NCBI RefSeq assembly: GCF_004341035.1
Contig: NZ_SLXK01000013.1
Location: forward strand, 1-64,000
Reading direction: 5' to 3'
Length of the DNA stretch: 64,000 nt
Source of the DNA: Scopulibacillus darangshiensis
GTDB lineage: Bacteria > Bacillota > Bacilli > Bacillales > Sporolactobacillaceae
The notes under the pieces are model-generated. The model was given only the letters and a program-made list of their open reading frames with translations. It ran no database searches and had not been told where the DNA came from. The translations under genes and the position numbers were made by a program. Below are positions 43,105 to 52,097 of the stretch, piece after piece. How positions within the stretch are numbered: the stretch's first letter is position 1; every line of letters starts with the position of its first letter.

Positions 43105-44226
43105 TTGAACATATTCAATATTGCCATGAAAGAAATCAAAGGGAATTTCCGTGATATCAGAACGCTCGTGTTCATGCTGGCATTTCCCATTGTATTGATG
43201 CTGGTCCTTGGCACCGCATTATCGAGTACCTTTACAACGCATATTAATGTCGATGATATCAATGTTTTATATAAGGATACGGCCGGCGGCCATGTTACGC
43301 CGTACTTTAACGAGTTTATCAAAACAGCTGAAAAGTCAGGGATTCATTTTAAAAAAGCTGCAAGTGATGTTGATGGTAAAAAAGAGGTAAAACAAGGGGA
43401 TTACACCGGATATGTTGAAATTGATCAAAATGGCATGCAGCTTTATCTTAACAAAAGAAACAGTATTGAAGGGAGCATTCTTCAAGGCGCGCTTACATCA
43501 TTTGCTGATAAATATAACGTTGCAACTGTCGTGGCAAAGGCTGCCCCATCAAAAGTCGGGAGCGCGTTATCTAGCGGGAAGCACGATGATTATATAAAGG
43601 AATCATCTTTGTCACCTAATAAACAGCCGGGAGCAATGGATTATTATGCGATTGCCATGACGACCATGATCGCCCTTTATAGCGCCATATCAGCCAGCAA
43701 TTTATTTCAAAGTGAAAGGGTAAGAAGGACAGCTGATCGACTCATTGCCTCACCTGTTCGAAAAAGCGAAATCTTCATAGGGAAAGTCCTTGGGAATATT
43801 GGTGTCAATTTGGTCTGTATCTTGCTTGTCGTTACCATCAGTAAGCTGTTCTTTAAGGCCAATTGGGGGGACCATCTTGGCGTTGTCCTTCTGGTGCTGC
43901 TGACAGAAATCGTGTTCGCTGTCAGTCTTGGACTTGGCATCAGTTATTTGACCAAAACAGGAGCTGGCCCGAGAGTGATTGTCATGTTAATCATACAGGT
44001 CGCATCGTTTTTTGGCGGCGCTTATTTTAAAATTGAGAACCCGGAAGGTATTATGAAATTTTTAACTGACCTTTCCCCTCTCACATGGATAAATGAAGCC
44101 ATTAACAACATCATTTATGCCAATGATTTGTCAGCTGCCATCCCTGCTGTTACCTTTAACATCGGTCTGTCGATACTCTTTCTGCTTGTGGCCATTATTT
44201 CTTTAAGGAAACGGGAGGGGCTATAG
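43105..44226 (+). CDS. ABC-2 type permease (LnrM-like)
   Basis: 373 residues. One N-terminal membrane segment (about 20-38), a large extracytoplasmic loop (about 40-180), then five membrane segments with RTADRLIASPVRKSEIFIGKVLG in the cytoplasmic coupling region. Fits the ABC-2 exporter permease. TTG 43105 is the start, seven bases after GGGGG. Together with the next gene it forms a heteromeric membrane channel. Confidence 0.87.
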   Translation: MNIFNIAMKEIKGNFRDIRTLVFMLAFPIVLMLVLGTALSSTFTTHINVDDINVLYKDTAGGHVTPYFNEFIKTAEKSGIHFKKAASDVDGKKEVKQGDYTGYVEIDQNGMQLYLNKRNSIEGSILQGALTSFADKYNVATVVAKAAPSKVGSALSSGKHDDYIKESSLSPNKQPGAMDYYAIAMTTMIALYSAISASNLFQSERVRRTADRLIASPVRKSEIFIGKVLGNIGVNLVCILLVVTISKLFFKANWGDHLGVVLLVLLTEIVFAVSLGLGISYLTKTGAGPRVIVMLIIQVASFFGGAYFKIENPEGIMKFLTDLSPLTWINEAINNIIYANDLSAAIPAVTFNIGLSILFLLVAIISLRKREGL

Positions 44227-44227
44227 G

Positions 44228-45370
44228 ATGAGGGATATTCTCTGGTTAATTCGCAACACACTAAGCAGTACTTTTAGACAAAAGAAAAATATTATCATGT
44301 ACCTTTGTCTGCCGCTGATTGGGATATTCGTTGCTATTTTGGCCTATGGTGGTGAACAGCCAATGACCCTCCATATCGGGGTTGCGAGCCATGACCAAAG
44401 CTATATTACGGACGATACAATTAAATTCCTAAATGATCTCGATAATGTTAAAATAACTAAAATTAATGATTCGGAAGTTCAAGATAAAATAACATCCGGA
44501 GCACTTGACGGTGTCATTACTTTCAAATCGGGCTATTCAGGAAGTGTTTTAAATGGCGATCCGGGTCATATCCAAATCACCTCAATCAAAGGGGCTCAGG
44601 TCACAAGCTTTGTAAAATCTTATCTTTATCGCTATATCGATAATATCTCGGCGATCGCTAAGGCTGCCGGCGGTGATCAGGCAGCATTTAAAACGATGTA
44701 TCATGGATTTCAGGGCACAGGCTTTAAGCTAAAGGCCCACAGCCTAGCAGATACGTCCAAAAATAAAGATATGGCGTATCAAACGATCGGATTTCTGATC
44801 ATGATCATGCTGATGTCTGCAGGAAATTTATCAGAAATCATTTTATTGGAAAAAGAGAACCGGACATATTTCCGCTTGTTATCATCGCCGATTAATGCAA
44901 GAAAGTATATTTTCTCAAATATCGTTGTGAATATGATCGTCATGACAGCCCAGATTCTTATCACATTAACGGTCATGACAACCATTTTTCATATCGATAT
45001 CAATGTTCCATTTTGGGAAGCAGCAGGTGTTATGTTAATTTTCGCATTGATCGCGATCGGCCTGTCATTAGTAACAGTAGCCTTCTCTAACAGCAGATCT
45101 GCTGCGAGCGGTCTGCAAAACTTAATCGTCATGCCGACCGTCATGCTCTCAGGTTGCTTCTGGCCAGTCGAGGTGATGCCCGAGTCTGTGCAAAAAATAG
45201 CTGACTTTCTGCCGCAGCGCTGGGCTTTGGATACACTCACCAAATTGCAGGATGGCGATGTCAGCCATATTTACTTGAACATCATGATCCTGTTTGCCTT
45301 CGCCATTGCCTTTTTCTTAATTGCGATCTACAAATTCGGCAGGAATAATGACACGAGGAATTTTGTATAA
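44228..45370 (+). CDS. ABC-2 type permease (LnrN-like)
   Basis: 380 residues with the same architecture as the preceding permease: N-terminal membrane segment, extracytoplasmic domain of about 150 residues, then five membrane segments with ENRTYFRLLSSPINARKYIFSNI as coupling region. It begins one base after the previous stop, with GGGAGGGG ahead of ATG 44228. Ends at a strong terminator. Confidence 0.87.
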   Translation: MRDILWLIRNTLSSTFRQKKNIIMYLCLPLIGIFVAILAYGGEQPMTLHIGVASHDQSYITDDTIKFLNDLDNVKITKINDSEVQDKITSGALDGVITFKSGYSGSVLNGDPGHIQITSIKGAQVTSFVKSYLYRYIDNISAIAKAAGGDQAAFKTMYHGFQGTGFKLKAHSLADTSKNKDMAYQTIGFLIMIMLMSAGNLSEIILLEKENRTYFRLLSSPINARKYIFSNIVVNMIVMTAQILITLTVMTTIFHIDINVPFWEAAGVMLIFALIAIGLSLVTVAFSNSRSAASGLQNLIVMPTVMLSGCFWPVEVMPESVQKIADFLPQRWALDTLTKLQDGDVSHIYLNIMILFAFAIAFFLIAIYKFGRNNDTRNFV

Positions 45371-45373
45371 GTT

Positions 45374-45405
45374 AAAGGCCTGCCCCCGGTCGGGGGCAGG
45401 CCTTT
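45374..45405 (+). terminator. Strong terminator of the ABC operon
   Basis: A 14-bp GC-rich stem (AAAGGCCTGCCCCC against GGGGGCAGGCCTTT) followed by TTTTT. Downstream, the 12-base CACGGGCACGAA occurs twice (45415 and 45467 areas) in otherwise plain sequence up to 45642. Confidence 0.92.
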
Positions 45406-45642
45406 TTCCGTTTCACGGGCACGAAAAACCCCCTTTCGTTACCGCTGAAGCGTTTTTTCACTCTCCACGGGCACGAATAGCCGCTGCCTATTCTGACAAC
45501 TTCAACCAATGAACAACCTCTTCCTTTAATCTTTACAAAACCCACTTTTTTGTTTGCATGTTATCTTGTAATATGGTAAATGTACCTCATTTCTTGTTAT
45601 CCATTAATCTATATCGCGTGAATCATTCTGGGGGTGATTAAA

Positions 45643-46521
45643 ATGAACAGACGCCTTGCAAAGGACCTCATATTGATTATTGCGGGCTCTTTTTTATTTG
45701 CTATATCTATTAACTTCTTTGCTATTCCGAACAGGCTTGCTGAAGGCGGCGTAACGGGGCTTTCCATGATTACCTTCTATCTGTATAAATGGTCCCCGGG
45801 TATTGTCAACTTTATTATCAATACAGCGCTACTAATTATAGGCTACAAACTATTGCCGAAACGAATGATCTTTTATTCTATTGTTACGATCTTTCTTACT
45901 TCCTTATTCTTGTTTATTACGGAGGGAATGGGTAAATCTTACGGCGACCCTTTAGTAGGAGCTATTTTTGCCGGGGTCATTATTGGGATAGGTATGGGTC
46001 TCATCTTCCGGGCCGGCAGCTCATCGGGCGGCACCGCAATCATCGCCCGAATGCTTAATAAATCCTTCGGCTGGGAACTTAGCAATTCGATGTTTATTTT
46101 AGACGCTTTGGTCGTTATCGGCGGTTATTTTGTCATCGGCCCGTTGCATACAATGTACACGCTTGTTGATCTTTTTGTTGGAAAAAAAGTGATTGATTTC
46201 GTTATGGAAGGCATCGATACGAAAAAAGCAGTCACGATCGTATCCGACCATGCTTCTGATATCGCTAAAGCAATTAATGAGGAAATGAAAAAAAGCGCCA
46301 CCGTCTTCATAGGCTATGGCAGTTATACGAAAGAATCAAGAGAGGTCGTCTATTGCATCATCCGGAGGCAGGAGTTGTTCCGGTTAAAACAGGTCGTCCA
46401 CCAAATTGACGATCATCCTTTTGTGATCATTCACGATGTCCGCGATGTCTTCGGCGGAAGCTTCGCTTGGCTTGAGAATCAAAAAAAGAAGACCAATTTG
46501 CCGATTAAGCGAAAAACATAG
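45643..46521 (+). CDS. YitT-family membrane protein (DUF161 + DUF2179)
   Basis: About 292 residues. Five to six N-terminal membrane segments (to about residue 190) include the family motif AGSSSGGTAIIARML; a soluble C-terminal DUF2179 domain follows (KAVTIVSDHASDIAKAI, VVYCIIRRQELFRLKQVVHQID, DVRDVFGGSF). Function is unknown; several paralogues occur per Bacillus genome. ATG 45643 is favoured over GTG 45634 for its spacing from GGGGG. Confidence 0.9.
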   Translation: MNRRLAKDLILIIAGSFLFAISINFFAIPNRLAEGGVTGLSMITFYLYKWSPGIVNFIINTALLIIGYKLLPKRMIFYSIVTIFLTSLFLFITEGMGKSYGDPLVGAIFAGVIIGIGMGLIFRAGSSSGGTAIIARMLNKSFGWELSNSMFILDALVVIGGYFVIGPLHTMYTLVDLFVGKKVIDFVMEGIDTKKAVTIVSDHASDIAKAINEEMKKSATVFIGYGSYTKESREVVYCIIRRQELFRLKQVVHQIDDHPFVIIHDVRDVFGGSFAWLENQKKKTNLPIKRKT

Positions 46522-46530
46522 ACTTGAAGG

Positions 46531-46556
46531 AAGGGAGTTGAACTCCCTTTTTTTGT
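46531..46556 (+). terminator. Terminator of the YitT-type gene
   Basis: AAGGGAGTT-G-AACTCCCTT is a perfect palindrome followed by six T. Confidence 0.9.
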
Positions 46557-46575
46557 AATAAAATATTATAAGGTA

Positions 46576-46890
46576 TTAAAGAAGGTTAAGCCAATTTCTT
46601 CTGCTTAATAGGGTTCTGATAATTGTCACGGTTTTTTCCATATCGGAAACCACATAAAAGACAATGTAATTATCCACAATAAGTTTTCGAATGCCTTGAA
46701 GAGCTAGCGTATCATCACTCACTATAGCATGTCTTAATGGCATTTCTTCCAAATCCATGATGGCTGCTCCAATTTTCGAAAGCAACATTTGGGCTTTAAG
46801 GGGTTCCCTAAGCTCTTTTGCAATATATGTTGCAATCCCTTGCAAATCACTTTCAGCGTTACTCGTGATCACGACATTATAGGTAATCAT
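46576..46890 (-). CDS. RelE/ParE-superfamily toxin
   Basis: 104 residues. ESDLQGIATYIAKELREPLKAQMLLSKI, PLRHAI and the C-terminal RKLIVDNYIVFYVV ... TVTIIRTLLSRRNW are the ParE/RelE fold signatures. ParE-type toxins act on gyrase and RelE-type on mRNA; which applies cannot be told. It overlaps the antitoxin stop by four bases (ATGA), a typical coupled arrangement with the antitoxin gene first. Confidence 0.87.
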   Translation of the reverse strand: MITYNVVITSNAESDLQGIATYIAKELREPLKAQMLLSKIGAAIMDLEEMPLRHAIVSDDTLALQGIRKLIVDNYIVFYVVSDMEKTVTIIRTLLSRRNWLNLL

Positions 46891-47147
46891 TCTATACTAT
46901 TCTGGATATCGTCCAGAGCTTCACGAAAAGATCTCGTTTTATTTCCCTTCATTGAGGCAATGCCCTCATTGATAAGCTTACCAAGTTCAAACTTTCCTGC
47001 GAGACTCTCAAAGGTTTCAATACTCATTACTGCTAAATCGCCTTTGCCGTTTTTGGTGATATATACTGGCTCAGAATGTTCATGGCAAAAATCTGATATC
47101 TCATTATATTTATTTCGCAAATCGGAACTTGGTCTAATATTTGGCAA
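46887..47147 (-). CDS. Phd/YefM-family antitoxin
   Basis: About 86 residues. RPSSDLRNKYNEISDFCHEHSEPVYITKNGKGDLAVMSIETFESL is the DNA-binding Phd/YefM core; the C-terminal tail should wrap the toxin. TTG 47147 is the start with GGAGGT seven to eight bases upstream. A perfect palindrome AATAGGC-TT-GCCTATT (47221-47236) lies 74 bases upstream and could be the autoregulatory site. Confidence 0.85.
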   Translation of the reverse strand: MPNIRPSSDLRNKYNEISDFCHEHSEPVYITKNGKGDLAVMSIETFESLAGKFELGKLINEGIASMKGNKTRSFREALDDIQNSIE

Positions 47148-47256
47148 GAAAAAACACCTCCAAATCATCATATCAATATTATACCTTAATAACGATATAT
47201 CATGAAGGTCTTTATAAGTAAATAGGCTTGCCTATTATATTTTAATTTCACATAAA

Positions 47257-47283
47257 AAGGGGGGTTTTGCCGAAAGCCCCCTT
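47257..47283 (-). terminator. Terminator of the AhpD-like gene
   Basis: On the minus strand AAGGGGGC...CCCCCCTT forms a hairpin followed by TTTTATG. It lies 13 bases after the AhpD-like stop. Confidence 0.7.
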
Positions 47284-47295
47284 CCATTAAAGTAT

Positions 47296-47751
47296 TTAGT
47301 CATTATTAGATGCGGAAGTCGCAGCGTTTCCCATAGAAATTGAAAGCCGATTCCAGCAATTGATTTGATTGATGAGAATTACAAGATCGACATATTCCTT
47401 CTCACTGTAATGCTCCCGCACGCGGTGATAAAGCTCATCGGGTACACGCTTATTTGCGATCAGGGTCACATGTTCGGTCAGCTCCAGAGCAGCTTTTTCC
47501 GCATCTGAGTAAAACGTGCAATCCTCCCAGGCACTGACACAGTATAATCGCTGTTCCGTCTCACCCATCTTTCGGGCATCAGCTGTATGCATGTTGAGAC
47601 AGAAGGCACAGCCATTTATTTGTGATGCCCGAATTTTTACAAGCTCACGAAGTTTGCGGTCCAGCCCTGTAGTTTTTGTATACTTCTCCATTTCATGCAT
47701 AATTTTAATAGCTTCTGGGGCCAAATCGTAATAATTAACGCGTTGCTCCAT
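47296..47751 (-). CDS. Carboxymuconolactone decarboxylase / AhpD-like protein
   Basis: 151 residues of the CMD/AhpD fold. LRELVKIRASQINGCAFCLNMHTADARKMGE carries the redox-active CxxC followed by the conserved His. Such single-domain proteins are peroxidase-like disulfide enzymes; the decarboxylase name does not imply that activity. Transcribed together with the DinB gene 11 bases upstream. Confidence 0.87.
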   Translation of the reverse strand: MEQRVNYYDLAPEAIKIMHEMEKYTKTTGLDRKLRELVKIRASQINGCAFCLNMHTADARKMGETEQRLYCVSAWEDCTFYSDAEKAALELTEHVTLIANKRVPDELYHRVREHYSEKEYVDLVILINQINCWNRLSISMGNAATSASNND

Positions 47752-47762
47752 TCCAATCCCTC

Positions 47763-48269
47763 CTAAGATAATCTAATTTCCGATTTGATTTCTTCTATTT
47801 GTGCAATGTGCCGCGCTTCATGCAAATAAATAAAGTCAACCCATTGATTCAAAGGCAAGTCACCGAACACAAGATGTTTGACTGATTTCCTAGCCAATAC
47901 CGTCTTGTCTTCTACCGAACTAAGAATAGACAAGAGCGCACTTCTTGAGTCATTTAATAGGTCAATGATTTGTTGAACATCAAATGGTTCGGTATCTGGC
48001 TTAATAAAATCCGGAGCGTTAACCTTCCTCGATCGGTCTAATGCAAGGGTTATTTCCTTTGGCTCTGCCTTGCTATCCGCATTTGTCAGTCCCGAAGCGA
48101 TAACATCTGAAGTTGATTTTTCTGCTAGGATTAGGTGATGGCACACTTGAGCTATACTCCACGTATCACGGTCGGGCTTGCTGTTAAAGGTATCAAAGTC
48201 AAGGGAATCAATCTCGTTAATTAGTCTATTCCTTGTTTTAACAAGATTACTATTTTCTAATTTATTCAT
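47763..48269 (-). CDS. DinB-family metalloprotein (DinB_2)
   Basis: About 168 residues, four-helix bundle. The metal-binding His residues are expected in WSIAQVCHHLILAE and YLHEARHIAQI. The family includes thiol transferases that use bacillithiol, and damage-inducible proteins. ATG 48269 follows AAAGGAG; ATG 48275 lies too near it. Confidence 0.85.
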   Translation of the reverse strand: MNKLENSNLVKTRNRLINEIDSLDFDTFNSKPDRDTWSIAQVCHHLILAEKSTSDVIASGLTNADSKAEPKEITLALDRSRKVNAPDFIKPDTEPFDVQQIIDLLNDSRSALLSILSSVEDKTVLARKSVKHLVFGDLPLNQWVDFIYLHEARHIAQIEEIKSEIRLS

Positions 48270-48355
48270 GGACATTCTCCTTTCGCAAATTCGGCCTCCT
48301 TTTTATATTCGAGATATTAAAGAGAACTCCTTGATTTTGTGCTTCACTGTTCTTT

Positions 48356-48556
48356 TTAAAATGAAACGAAAAATTGATGTTCCTTTTGCGGTGCAATGTG
48401 GTGAAAGCATCCTGAGTCATATACAATATCGTATTTCCCTTCTTCTATATCTAGGTCAAAAATGTTCTTATGAATAAAATTAATAACGACTGATCTATGT
48501 GTCGCGCTTTCAGACTGCAATGACGCGAGGAAGGATGTTGCGGTATTAATAGGCAA
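48356..48556 (-). pseudogene. Fragment of a SAM-dependent methyltransferase
   Basis: NFIHKNIFDLDIEEGKYDIVYDSGCFHHIAPQKEHQFF is the middle (motif II/post-motif region) of a class I methyltransferase of about 240 residues. The N-terminal SAM-binding GxGxG part and the C-terminal half are missing; the frame stops soon after the conserved stretch. A decayed gene with no function expected. Confidence 0.65.
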
Positions 48557-48653
48557 GTTAATACTATTGAATAAAAAAGATGTGGGAAACGCACCTTAAA
48601 GGTGTTAAGATATCGCTTCTTAACAAAACCCTGTACAGAAGGAGTGTTTTGAT

Positions 48654-48926
48654 TTGGCTCAAAATAATCAAAATCTGCAGCAAGCGATTAATGCGGCTCA
48701 GCAAGCACAGCAAGCTGTCCAACAAGCACAATCCAGTACTAACCCACAGGCAATGCAGCAAGCCCAGCAACAATTGCAGCAGGCTCAACAGCAGTTGCAA
48801 CAGGCCCAAACTGAAGGTCAAGCAACAGCGCAACAAAATCAGGAATTACAGCAAGCCCAACAACAATTACAACAAGCTCAACAATCTATCCAGCAAAGTC
48901 AACAACAGCAAAATCAATACAAATAA
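48654..48926 (+). CDS. Glutamine/alanine-rich low-complexity small protein
   Basis: 90 residues, of which 45 are Gln and 15 Ala. It is built from loose repeats of QQAQQQLQQAQ and has no Cys, Trp or Phe and one Tyr at the end. It should be a long helix or coiled coil, or disordered. TTG 48654 is the start with AAGGAG eight or nine bases upstream; a terminator follows at once, so it is a real transcription unit. Composition recalls gamma-type spore proteins (SspE), but the NQQ...EFASET repeats of SspE are absent, so I leave the function open. TGAATA (48562 area) about 18 bases before CACCTTA is a poor sigma-G-like promoter. Confidence 0.75.
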   Translation: MAQNNQNLQQAINAAQQAQQAVQQAQSSTNPQAMQQAQQQLQQAQQQLQQAQTEGQATAQQNQELQQAQQQLQQAQQSIQQSQQQQNQYK

Positions 48927-48930
48927 TTTA

Positions 48931-48952
48931 TTGTCCCCTTTACGGGGACAAT
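48931..48952 (+). terminator. Terminator of the Gln-rich gene
   Basis: TTGTCCCC-TTTAC-GGGGACAA followed by TTTCTT, five bases after the stop. Confidence 0.87.
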
Positions 48953-49001
48953 TTCTTCACTGTATTGTAAAAATTTAGGAAGTTTATTTTGACGACTGTT
49001 T

Positions 49002-50786
49002 TCATTTTGGGGGATCTAGAGTGACAGCGGTATCTCCTGGTTCACCCTTTACTTGACCATCGTGTGTCGAAAACGCAAGTTTACCGGATGGTGTTAAAAG
49101 AAATAATAACAAGCTTTTGTCATTGCGTTCATTAAGACATTGCTCAAAGTTTTTTTCTGTTAACCTCGTCGTACGGAATTGAAATCCGAGTTCAACCCGT
49201 TTATTCAATTCCTCCCACGATATATTTTCCTTTGTTAAAATACGCCTTTCATATTTGTCCGCAAGGTCCTTAAGATTACCCCCGTGCTCATTATACAGAC
49301 TAAAGATATTATGCCGTCCCATCTCCTGAACAAAGGCCGTACAAACTAAAGCATTATACGAGTTCACTTCGGACGCTGCAATCATGTATTCATACGGCGA
49401 TAGATCTATATTATAATCGTGAAGTTCAGACAATATCTCCCCATTATAGGTTTCGATATCTGTACTTCGAGCGGATTCCAGATTCTTCCACGAAGAATCT
49501 GCCAACAATACAGGGATATTCAATTCTTTCATCACCTTTGCCAAACCGATGCTAAAGGGATTGCTGCCGACAATCAAAACACCAGGGTGGCCACTGATAG
49601 CAAGACCGATTTTTTTAGCCAACCATTGGATGGAAAACCCATGCGCAACCACCGTTGCAAATACGAGCCCAAGCGTCAGCGGTATAACGAGCTTTGCATC
49701 AGCAAACCCAGCATCTAACAAGACACTGGCAAAGTAACCAGAAACGGTTAACGCTACGATTCCACGGGGCGCAATCCAACCAATTAGCGTTTTCTCCTGA
49801 TTCGTAACATCCGTATTTATCGTCGAGATCCAGATTGATAGGGGACGGACAATGAACATCATCAAAAGCAAATAACCGATGATATGCCAATTTAATATCT
49901 CCAGAAGTGTTTCTTTTGTGAGTGATGCTGTTATCATGACATATACTGCTGATATCAGCAGCACGGATACGTTTTCCTTAAAGTGACGCATATCACGAAA
50001 CGATGGTCTGTGCATGTTGGCGAGTTTGATCCCCATCGCAGTGACGGCGAGCAAACCTGTTTCATGCTTAATTTCATCGGCCACCGTAAAGCAAACTGTA
50101 ACAAAGGACAATACAATGGGGGACCTTAGAAACTCGGGAACATGGCCTTTTTCGAAAGCCCAACCCACTATAACTCCGCACACCCACCCGAGAATAGCGG
50201 CAGCGAGGGCCCCAAGGAAGAAAAAGAGTAAAGCTATTGCAGTATCTTCTTCAGATATGAGAAAATGAATGATTTCAAATGCAAAGACGGCAAGCAAAGC
50301 CCCTAACGGATCAACAATAATACCTTCCCATTTTAAAATAGTTGCGGGGCGGGGTTTCAATTTCGCCTGACGTAAAAGCGGTAAAATCACTGTCGGGCCG
50401 GTAACGATAAAAAGACCGCCAATGACAAAAGCAACCACCCATGATAGTCCAGCTACATAGTGAGCGGCAAATGAGCCCAGGATCCACGCAATAAAAGCCC
50501 CTACTGTAATAATTCGAATAATAGGCCGGGCAAGCCCGCTGATCTCCCGGAAATCCAGATTTAGACTCCCTTCAAATAGAATAATCGCAACAGCAATTGA
50601 AATAAAAGGCTGGAATAGATTCCCAAATGCTTCTTCCGGGTTTATAATGCCGAAAATCGGTCCCGCAAGCAACCCGGCAAGGGACATGGCAACAATGGCA
50701 GGAAATCGAAATTGCCAGGCAAGCCATTGGGCACTAATGCCAATAGCGCCTATCATGATAATTTGAAGTAATAATGAGTCAACCAT
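49002..50786 (-). CDS. CPA1-type sodium/proton antiporter with C-terminal regulatory domain
   Basis: 594 residues. About 12 membrane segments with ILFEGSLNLDF, GGLFIVTGPTVILPLLRQAKL, the acidic ion-site region KWEGIIVDPLGALLAV and WIAPRGIVALTVSG. From about residue 395 a cytoplasmic TrkA-N/RCK-like domain starts (PGVLIVGSNPFSIGLAKVMKELNIPVLLADSS). It exchanges protons for sodium or potassium. Single gene; the 280 bases upstream (50787-51068) show no further feature. Confidence 0.88.
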   Translation of the reverse strand: MVDSLLLQIIMIGAIGISAQWLAWQFRFPAIVAMSLAGLLAGPIFGIINPEEAFGNLFQPFISIAVAIILFEGSLNLDFREISGLARPIIRIITVGAFIAWILGSFAAHYVAGLSWVVAFVIGGLFIVTGPTVILPLLRQAKLKPRPATILKWEGIIVDPLGALLAVFAFEIIHFLISEEDTAIALLFFFLGALAAAILGWVCGVIVGWAFEKGHVPEFLRSPIVLSFVTVCFTVADEIKHETGLLAVTAMGIKLANMHRPSFRDMRHFKENVSVLLISAVYVMITASLTKETLLEILNWHIIGYLLLMMFIVRPLSIWISTINTDVTNQEKTLIGWIAPRGIVALTVSGYFASVLLDAGFADAKLVIPLTLGLVFATVVAHGFSIQWLAKKIGLAISGHPGVLIVGSNPFSIGLAKVMKELNIPVLLADSSWKNLESARSTDIETYNGEILSELHDYNIDLSPYEYMIAASEVNSYNALVCTAFVQEMGRHNIFSLYNEHGGNLKDLADKYERRILTKENISWEELNKRVELGFQFRTTRLTEKNFEQCLNERNDKSLLLFLLTPSGKLAFSTHDGQVKGEPGDTAVTLDPPK

Positions 50787-51068
50787 ATTTAAAACTCCTG
50801 ATCAGTTGTTATTTGTTAGCATTTTCTATACGGATTTTAGTCCTCAAAGGTATTCGCATGTCTGTCCCTCTTTTCCATATCTATACCTTTAATGGATTTT
50901 ATCATGTCCAAATATGATCTTTTTTATGAAAATTGGAGAAAGTGAACGGCCAATTGAAACGGTACTTTATTCCAAATTACCTTTTTGTTAAACGAAAGAT
51001 CCTAGTTAGCTCAAAAGGGCCATTAAAATTCTATATAAAATGGATGAATGCGATCGTTTAAACAATAC

Positions 51069-51266
51069 TCAATTCTTTGTCTGAAATTTTCCAAGTGACC
51101 TTTCCAAGGCCTTTTCAATAGGGAAAAAATCCACTTCCAGGCTTTCAGAACTAGTTGTGGGTTCTCCACCGATCGGTTTCCCTAAAAACAATGTATTACA
51201 AATGGAGCCCCTTACATTTTGAAATATTCCACAAAAATTTGAAACTATATGCTTTGGTGTTGTCAT
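51069..51266 (-). pseudogene. C-terminal remnant of a Nudix hydrolase
   Basis: KPIGGEPTTSSESLEVDFFPIEKALE matches the end of ADP-ribose-pyrophosphatase-like Nudix proteins, but the Nudix box (GX5EX7REUXEEXGU) is absent from the upstream sequence, where the deaminase gene ends. A decayed or truncated gene. Confidence 0.6.
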
Positions 51267-51293
51267 ATATTCCGTTTCTGTGGAAAAAAGTAC

Positions 51294-51725
51294 TTATTCT
51301 AAATTGCTTGTATACTTTTCTGGTAGTAATTCCATGACGTTGCACTTTACTAACACTCCAATGTAGTTAATGATGACATCAGTATCTTTTCCGTAGTCGC
51401 TTATTAACTCACGACACATACCACACGGGGCTACAACCCAACATTTTTCTATATTTTCCTGAGGATGAGGGTGTGCAACTGCTACAATCGTTTCAAATTC
51501 ATGGTCTCCTTCTGAAATCGACTTTCCCATAGCCATTGCTTCACCGCATACCGTTATTCTGCCAACATTTGCTTCAACATGTACCGCCGCAAAGACATTA
51601 CCTGATGTTGTTCTTACCGCTGAACCAATATGGTGTCGGCCATACTTATAATTTTTTTCAATGACTTCTTCTGCCGCCTTAATCAATTCATAATCTCTAT
51701 TTTCCAAAGGTCTTACATTTAACAT
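51294..51725 (-). CDS. Cytidine deaminase-like protein (blasticidin-S deaminase type)
   Basis: 143 residues of the CDA fold. Zinc site: VCGEAMAMG (Cys and catalytic Glu) and APCGMCRELISDYG (Cys-x2-Cys). The N-terminal YKYGRHHIGSAVRTTSG and the HVEANVGRI stretch resemble blasticidin-S deaminase rather than the housekeeping Cdd, so a nucleoside antibiotic or modified nucleoside is a possible substrate. No RNA or pyrimidine genes are adjacent. Confidence 0.8.
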   Translation of the reverse strand: MLNVRPLENRDYELIKAAEEVIEKNYKYGRHHIGSAVRTTSGNVFAAVHVEANVGRITVCGEAMAMGKSISEGDHEFETIVAVAHPHPQENIEKCWVVAPCGMCRELISDYGKDTDVIINYIGVLVKCNVMELLPEKYTSNLE

Positions 51726-52053
51726 TTTAAAAATACCCCCAATATCGAATTAATGTCCTACACTCAATAGAATTTTCCCGGTACTCTGGCGGCTTTCTAT
51801 CCATTAGCAACTGATCGCCAACAGAAACACCTGGTATCCATTCATCCAAAAGGAGGTATTCCCCAGATAAACACCCTTTCTCCCGACCTTTTATCGACTT
51901 TGGTGGCTAATGCTTATGAAGTCCTTTTCTCCCATTTCAATTGACTGTTTTCGGCTTCATCCATAAAGAAAACTCGCCGATTGGCGAGCCTTTGGCGAAG
52001 ACAGAGGCGTAGTTGCACTTATGTGCGTCAGAAAGTTATACTTTCTGATTAAC
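51726..52053. other. Intergenic stretch with hairpins, possible mobile-element remnant
   Basis: About 330 bases without a coding frame. From 51970 there is a run of short hairpins (CTCGCCGATTGGCGAG; CAGAAAGTTATACTTTCTG) that looks like the tail of a mobile element, but I cannot name one. Confidence 0.4.
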
Positions 52054-52086
52054 TTATAAAAGCCCTTTAGAAAAGGGCTTTTATAA
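52054..52086. terminator. Strong palindromic terminator
   Basis: TTATAAAAGCCCTTT-AGA-AAAGGGCTTTTATAA-type perfect palindrome, T-rich on both strands; it ends the GNAT gene on the minus strand. Confidence 0.85.
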
Positions 52087-52097
52087 TTAAAAATTTA

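Noticed and set aside
45411-45480. Direct repeats CACGGGCACGAA as a control element
   Set aside because: Only two copies with no dyad or link to a gene start.
47221-47236. Palindrome AATAGGC-TT-GCCTATT as a terminator
   Set aside because: No T run on either side; listed only as a possible antitoxin-binding site.
48580-48978. 132-residue plus-strand frame overlapping the Gln-rich gene
   Set aside because: It is the same repetitive DNA read in a shifted frame, very rich in Asn/Lys/Ser, and has no ribosome binding site; the TTG-started frame has one.
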